Shown here: piece after piece, positions 43,779 to 45,188 of the stretch
Layout of the letters: every line of letters starts with the position of its first letter
Position numbering within the stretch: position 1 is the stretch's first letter
NCBI RefSeq assembly: GCF_016924145.1
Contig: NZ_JAFFZO010000039.1
Coordinates: 1-45,188 of the forward strand
Direction: 5' to 3'
Source of the DNA: Amphritea pacifica
GTDB taxonomy: Bacteria; Pseudomonadota; Gammaproteobacteria; Pseudomonadales; Balneatricaceae
Length of the DNA: 45,188 nucleotides
Made by a program: the position numbers and the translations under genes
Notes under the pieces: generated by a model
The model's input: only the letters and a program-made list of their open reading frames with translations
The model's database searches: none
Told to the model about the DNA's origin: nothing

Positions 43779-44210
43779 TTATTGCAACTGCCCGATGGCA
43801 GCAAAGTCTGCCGCGTGAAGCCTGATCCATTCAACGGCTGCCTGTTCGCTTGAGAGCTGGCGGCCCCTCCTGTGTTGCTTTAAACGGTAGCTTTCAATCT
43901 GACAAACCTGCTCAATCATCCTGACACTGAAAGCCTGATCCGGATCATCAAAACCGATCCCCAGGAGAAAGCCCGGTTGTTCCTGCTGGCACCAGATAAC
44001 ATGGCCGGTGGCTGACAGGCTGGGGTGTGAAAGGGGGGTGCTGATTTCGATTGTGGAACCCGGTGAAATATACGCGTCGGAAACACAGCTCAGCCCCGCC
44101 GGACTGAACTCTCTGTTTAGCGGGTAACAAAAATTAAGAGGCTGAGATTCCTGTGCCGTACTCAGCAGGATAGGAATTTCTGCCGGATGACGAAGGTAGT
44201 GTTCAGGCAT
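43779..44210 (-). CDS. PilZ-like domain protein with altered c-di-GMP motif
   Basis: The 143-aa protein has a PilZ-type beta barrel: YLRHPAEIPI at residues 5-14, FSPAGLSCVSDAYISPGSTIEI (DxSxxG region) and ATGHVIWCQQEQPGFLLGIGFDD. The first motif reads R7-H-P-A-E11 instead of RxxxR, so c-di-GMP binding may be weak or lost. GAGG stands 7 nt before the ATG at 44210. It converges with the 78-aa gene. Confidence 0.78.
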   Translation of the reverse strand: MPEHYLRHPAEIPILLSTAQESQPLNFCYPLNREFSPAGLSCVSDAYISPGSTIEISTPLSHPSLSATGHVIWCQQEQPGFLLGIGFDDPDQAFSVRMIEQVCQIESYRLKQHRRGRQLSSEQAAVEWIRLHAADFAAIGQLQ

Positions 44211-44585
44211 AGTGCACCTCAAAGCTGATCATTAAAACCTGCTGGCGCTGCTGTCATCCCCGACTCAAATAATGGCTTCCCTGACCCTTACAATGCTATC
44301 GGCCTTTTCCTGGCAGGGTTTAGTGCTTATTCATCATCATTTTTATCTGCTGCGGCTGTATTTCAGCTTAATAACGCTGTCCGTTTTTATAAGGGAGGAT
44401 GCTGTTGAGTATATAGCTTGTCAATAATGGCAAATTGATGGACATAGATGGCGCTACAGGAGGGGTGAGTGATAGGTGTTTTGGTTGTGTTTTTTTCTAA
44501 CTGATTGAAATATATTGAGTATGTTGAGTTGGCCCTGTTTCTGCTTTAAGAGAGGTATCGTAAAAACATATCTGGAGAGTGACTC
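44211..44585. other. intergenic region between the PilZ and 40-aa genes
   Basis: No further gene or clear regulatory element was recognised in this 375-base gap. It must hold the promoters of both flanking divergent genes. Confidence 0.3.
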
Positions 44586-44708
44586 ATGGTACATGAAGAG
44601 CAAGGTGTTGAAGTTATCGGTATCGTTTCAACTGTTCTGATGGTGGTAGTCGGCTTAGTGATCGGTATATCGCCCATGCTGGTACACGTAGGGATGTTGC
44701 TATCCTGA
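44586..44708 (+). CDS. 40-aa single-span membrane peptide
   Basis: The ATG at 44586 has GGAG 9 nt upstream (TGGAGAGTGACTC) and opens a 40-codon frame ending in TGA. The peptide begins MVHEEQGVEVIGIVST, and a strongly hydrophobic stretch (about residues 10-30, VIGIVSTVLMVVVGLVIGI) can span the membrane; the tail is LVHVGMLLS. Such acidic N-terminus plus single helix layouts are common in small inner-membrane regulators. No homologue is recognised. Confidence 0.6.
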   Translation: MVHEEQGVEVIGIVSTVLMVVVGLVIGISPMLVHVGMLLS

Positions 44709-45128
44709 TCTTAATTAAGCCTGTTTTTTTAGAAAGGTAGATCAGAAAAACCCCTTCCAGCGATTCACCCAACCATTCAGTGTTAATTCAAGAGCAGGAA
44801 GAGATCCCTGGTTGAGGAATTACAAGGAGTTGCGAGTCAGTTTAAAATTCAACTTTTTCAACCTTAAAAAGGTTTGAAGAGATTGTGGGTTCTAATTCAA
44901 ACATTTGAAGAGACTTTCTAAAATAAGTATATTTAAAACAATTGGTTATTGTGATTTCCATATATTTATAGCAAGAGTTGTCAGTGACTGCAAGTTGGAT
45001 ATGGATTGAGCTTTGACTATTTTGATATTGTCCGATGTATATGGGTAGGTAAAACGGAAGCTATTAACCAGGCGGATAAATACATCGTCTAAGCCGCGTA
45101 TTTTATATGCTGCGATTTGAAGTAACTT
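44709..45128. other. AT-rich gap near the right edge
   Basis: No gene is supported in about 420 bases. A small A/T-rich hairpin, TTCAACCTT/AAGGTTTGAA, is near 44858-44878. Three-frame reading shows only short frames. Confidence 0.35.
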
Positions 45129-45188
45129 TTAACCCGCGCGGGTCTTCTTTGTAGCGTCAACATGCATGATCGTGTTTTCTTCTTCAGC
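45129..45188 (-). CDS. 3' end of a minus-strand gene (partial), possibly thioesterase
   Basis: On the minus strand the frame is open from the window edge for 19 codons to TAA at 45131-45129, with tail AEEENTIMHVDATKKTRAG. The pattern (x)MHVDxxTKK(x)R recalls the C-terminus of hotdog acyl-CoA thioesterases, but the fragment is too short to be sure. Confidence 0.4.
   Translation of the reverse strand, partial: AEEENTIMHVDATKKTRAG

Overview
The window reads as chromosomal DNA of a marine gammaproteobacterium, most likely a member of the Oceanospirillaceae or a near relative. This is an inference from moderate GC content, TRAP transport, a Pseudomonas-like dad operon, a GbdR-like regulator, a glutathione-independent formaldehyde dehydrogenase, DUF2058 and paired CspA proteins. 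No rRNA, tRNA, CRISPR array, insertion sequence or prophage was seen. Genes are dense, in short operons with clear Shine-Dalgarno sites and many intrinsic terminators.

Layout. 1-4,230: formaldehyde dehydrogenase fdhA (minus) divergent from a GlxA/AraC-type (GbdR-like) regulator, then a DUF1989 protein. The 600 bp between fdhA and the regulator carries two perfect FNR/Anr boxes, two VanR/GntR-like palindromes and an AraC-type direct repeat. 4,745-7,680: a three-gene TRAP transporter (dctP, dctQ, dctM). 8,060-9,674: an XRE-cupin regulator converging on a DUF1003/MscS-like membrane pair. 10,060-12,489: a class III aminotransferase divergent from a LysR regulator. 12,500-18,188: alpha/beta hydrolase, M14 peptidase-like protein and dadR on the minus strand, divergent from dadA-ridA-dadX for alanine catabolism. 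18,323-20,467: a monooxygenase-like small protein, a TraB/GumN protein and homoserine kinase.

20,557-29,792 is the most coherent block: gcvT-lipA (minus), an XRE-cupin regulator (minus) and sdaA-gcvH-gcvP (plus), followed by a PhnZ-like HD oxygenase. Together they encode the T, H and P proteins of glycine cleavage, the lipoyl synthase that matures H protein, and serine deaminase. The promoters of gcvT and sdaA carry the same inverted repeat (GTTTCC-N4-GGAAAC type) at nearly the same distance from a TGCTARTCT extended -10. This suggests that the regulator encoded between them switches both operons. A tandem array of 14 perfect GAGCAAC heptamers lies just downstream of the regulator gene.

29,793-34,854 is sparser: an AT-rich gap, a 67-aa small gene with its own terminator, an FMN reductase with a DUF938 methyltransferase, two cold-shock proteins, DUF2058 and a LOG-family enzyme. 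34,961-44,708 holds a YciA-like thioesterase, a flavodoxin/cytochrome b561/YceI operon divergent from a LysR regulator, a NosR/NirI-type membrane iron-sulfur flavoprotein with no nos genes around it, a LysE exporter with a LysR gene, a parvulin, a ChaN-like lipoprotein, a 78-aa conserved-looking protein, a degenerate PilZ protein and a 40-aa single-span membrane peptide. The right edge cuts the 3' end of a minus-strand gene.

Shared theme: one-carbon and glycine/serine/alanine catabolism. Formaldehyde oxidation, glycine cleavage, serine deamination, alanine racemisation and oxidation, and a possible glycine-releasing phosphonate oxygenase all channel methylated amines, glycine and alanine toward C1 units and pyruvate.
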